From: Todiramphus chloris collaris
Taxonomy: Eukaryota > Chordata > Aves > Coraciiformes > Alcedinidae
Reading direction: 5' to 3'
Assembly (NCBI GenBank): GCA_025345505.1
Contig: JANVCC010000062.1
Coordinates: 11,137,412 to 11,201,411, forward strand
DNA length: 64,000 nt
This document shows positions 63,604-64,000 of the stretch, in pieces. The notes beneath the pieces were generated by a model. It was not told where the DNA came from and made no database searches. It saw only the letters and a program-made list of their open reading frames with translations. A program made the position numbers and the translations under genes. Numbering within the stretch: the first letter of the stretch is position 1; each line of letters starts with the position of its first letter.

Positions 63604-64000
63604 CTGCAACATCAACAAAAACAATATTGGAAAATAAGCTCCTTGGTCACCTACTACTTTAAAACAAATAAATATATCACACCACAGAACATTTAATCAC
63701 CCAACAGCTCACGGACTTGAAGTTCTGCCCTTGACCCTCATTTCTGACCCAACCTTGCAGCCATAATCTGCCAGCAATTGTAAAAGGTTTTATGTGTCCC
63801 TAGTCATGCAATAGCAGGATTTGACCTATTAGGTTTTTTTGTTTTCATAGTATTCTGAGCTTGATGACACTCACTGTACTGTCATCTCCAGCAGTGACTT
63901 AGATCAACATGAAAAAGCAGAATGAGCTCCGTAGTTTTTCCTGTGGAAAAATTCACTTGTTTAAAATTTTAAACTGAAGGAACAGTGCTAGCATTTCATG
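63604..64000 (-). other. SLC7A11 intron 4, 3' end
   Basis: Intron sequence running to the window edge. The acceptor TTGCAG at 63604-63609 (plus coordinates) precedes exon 5. Exons 1-4 are not in the window and I see no other element here. Confidence 0.85.

Overview
The window looks like bird nuclear DNA. CR1 LINE fragments keep the avian 3' end (a terminal ATTCTATGA-like repeat and the 'gatctccagaggtcccttccaacccc' class of tail), two solo-LTR-type retroviral fossils belong to families common in bird genomes, and A/C-rich tracts of the AAACCAAACC kind are frequent. The LTR families suggest a non-galliform bird, but this is inference and no species call is possible.

One protein-coding gene can be supported: the 3' two-thirds of SLC7A11 (xCT, the light chain of cystine/glutamate antiporter system xc-), on the minus strand. 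Eight coding exons, numbered 5 to 12 on the 12-exon mammalian model, lie between 63603 and 23913. All seven splices inside the window use GT-AG and all phases agree. The exons sum to 866 nt, encoding 287 residues plus part of one codon, equivalent to human residues 216-501. Exons 1-4 and the promoter lie beyond the right edge. The open frame is intact and the transport residues visible in this half are retained.

Layout: 1-21.4 kb is gene-poor DNA downstream of SLC7A11, with an LTR fossil (952-1650), two CR1 fragments (5840-6288 and 9001-9419), simple repeats and a 25-G run. A probable 3' UTR lies at about 21.4-23.9 kb. Exon 12 is at 23.9 kb. Exons 11 to 7 are spread over 28.8-35.7 kb. A 24.4-kb intron 6 (35.7-60.1 kb) holds a solo LTR (47253-47800), purine/G-rich and A/C-rich tracts and several stretches that look like candidate conserved non-coding sequence. 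Exon 6 is at 60.1 kb, a CR1 fragment lies in intron 5 (60.5-60.8 kb), and exon 5 is at 63.5 kb.

I saw no tRNA, rRNA, CRISPR array, CpG-island promoter or second coding gene. No wholly new biological system is evident. The items most worth checking are a protein-like 98-codon frame in intron 6, several candidate regulatory elements, and the lineage-specific C-terminal tail of the transporter.
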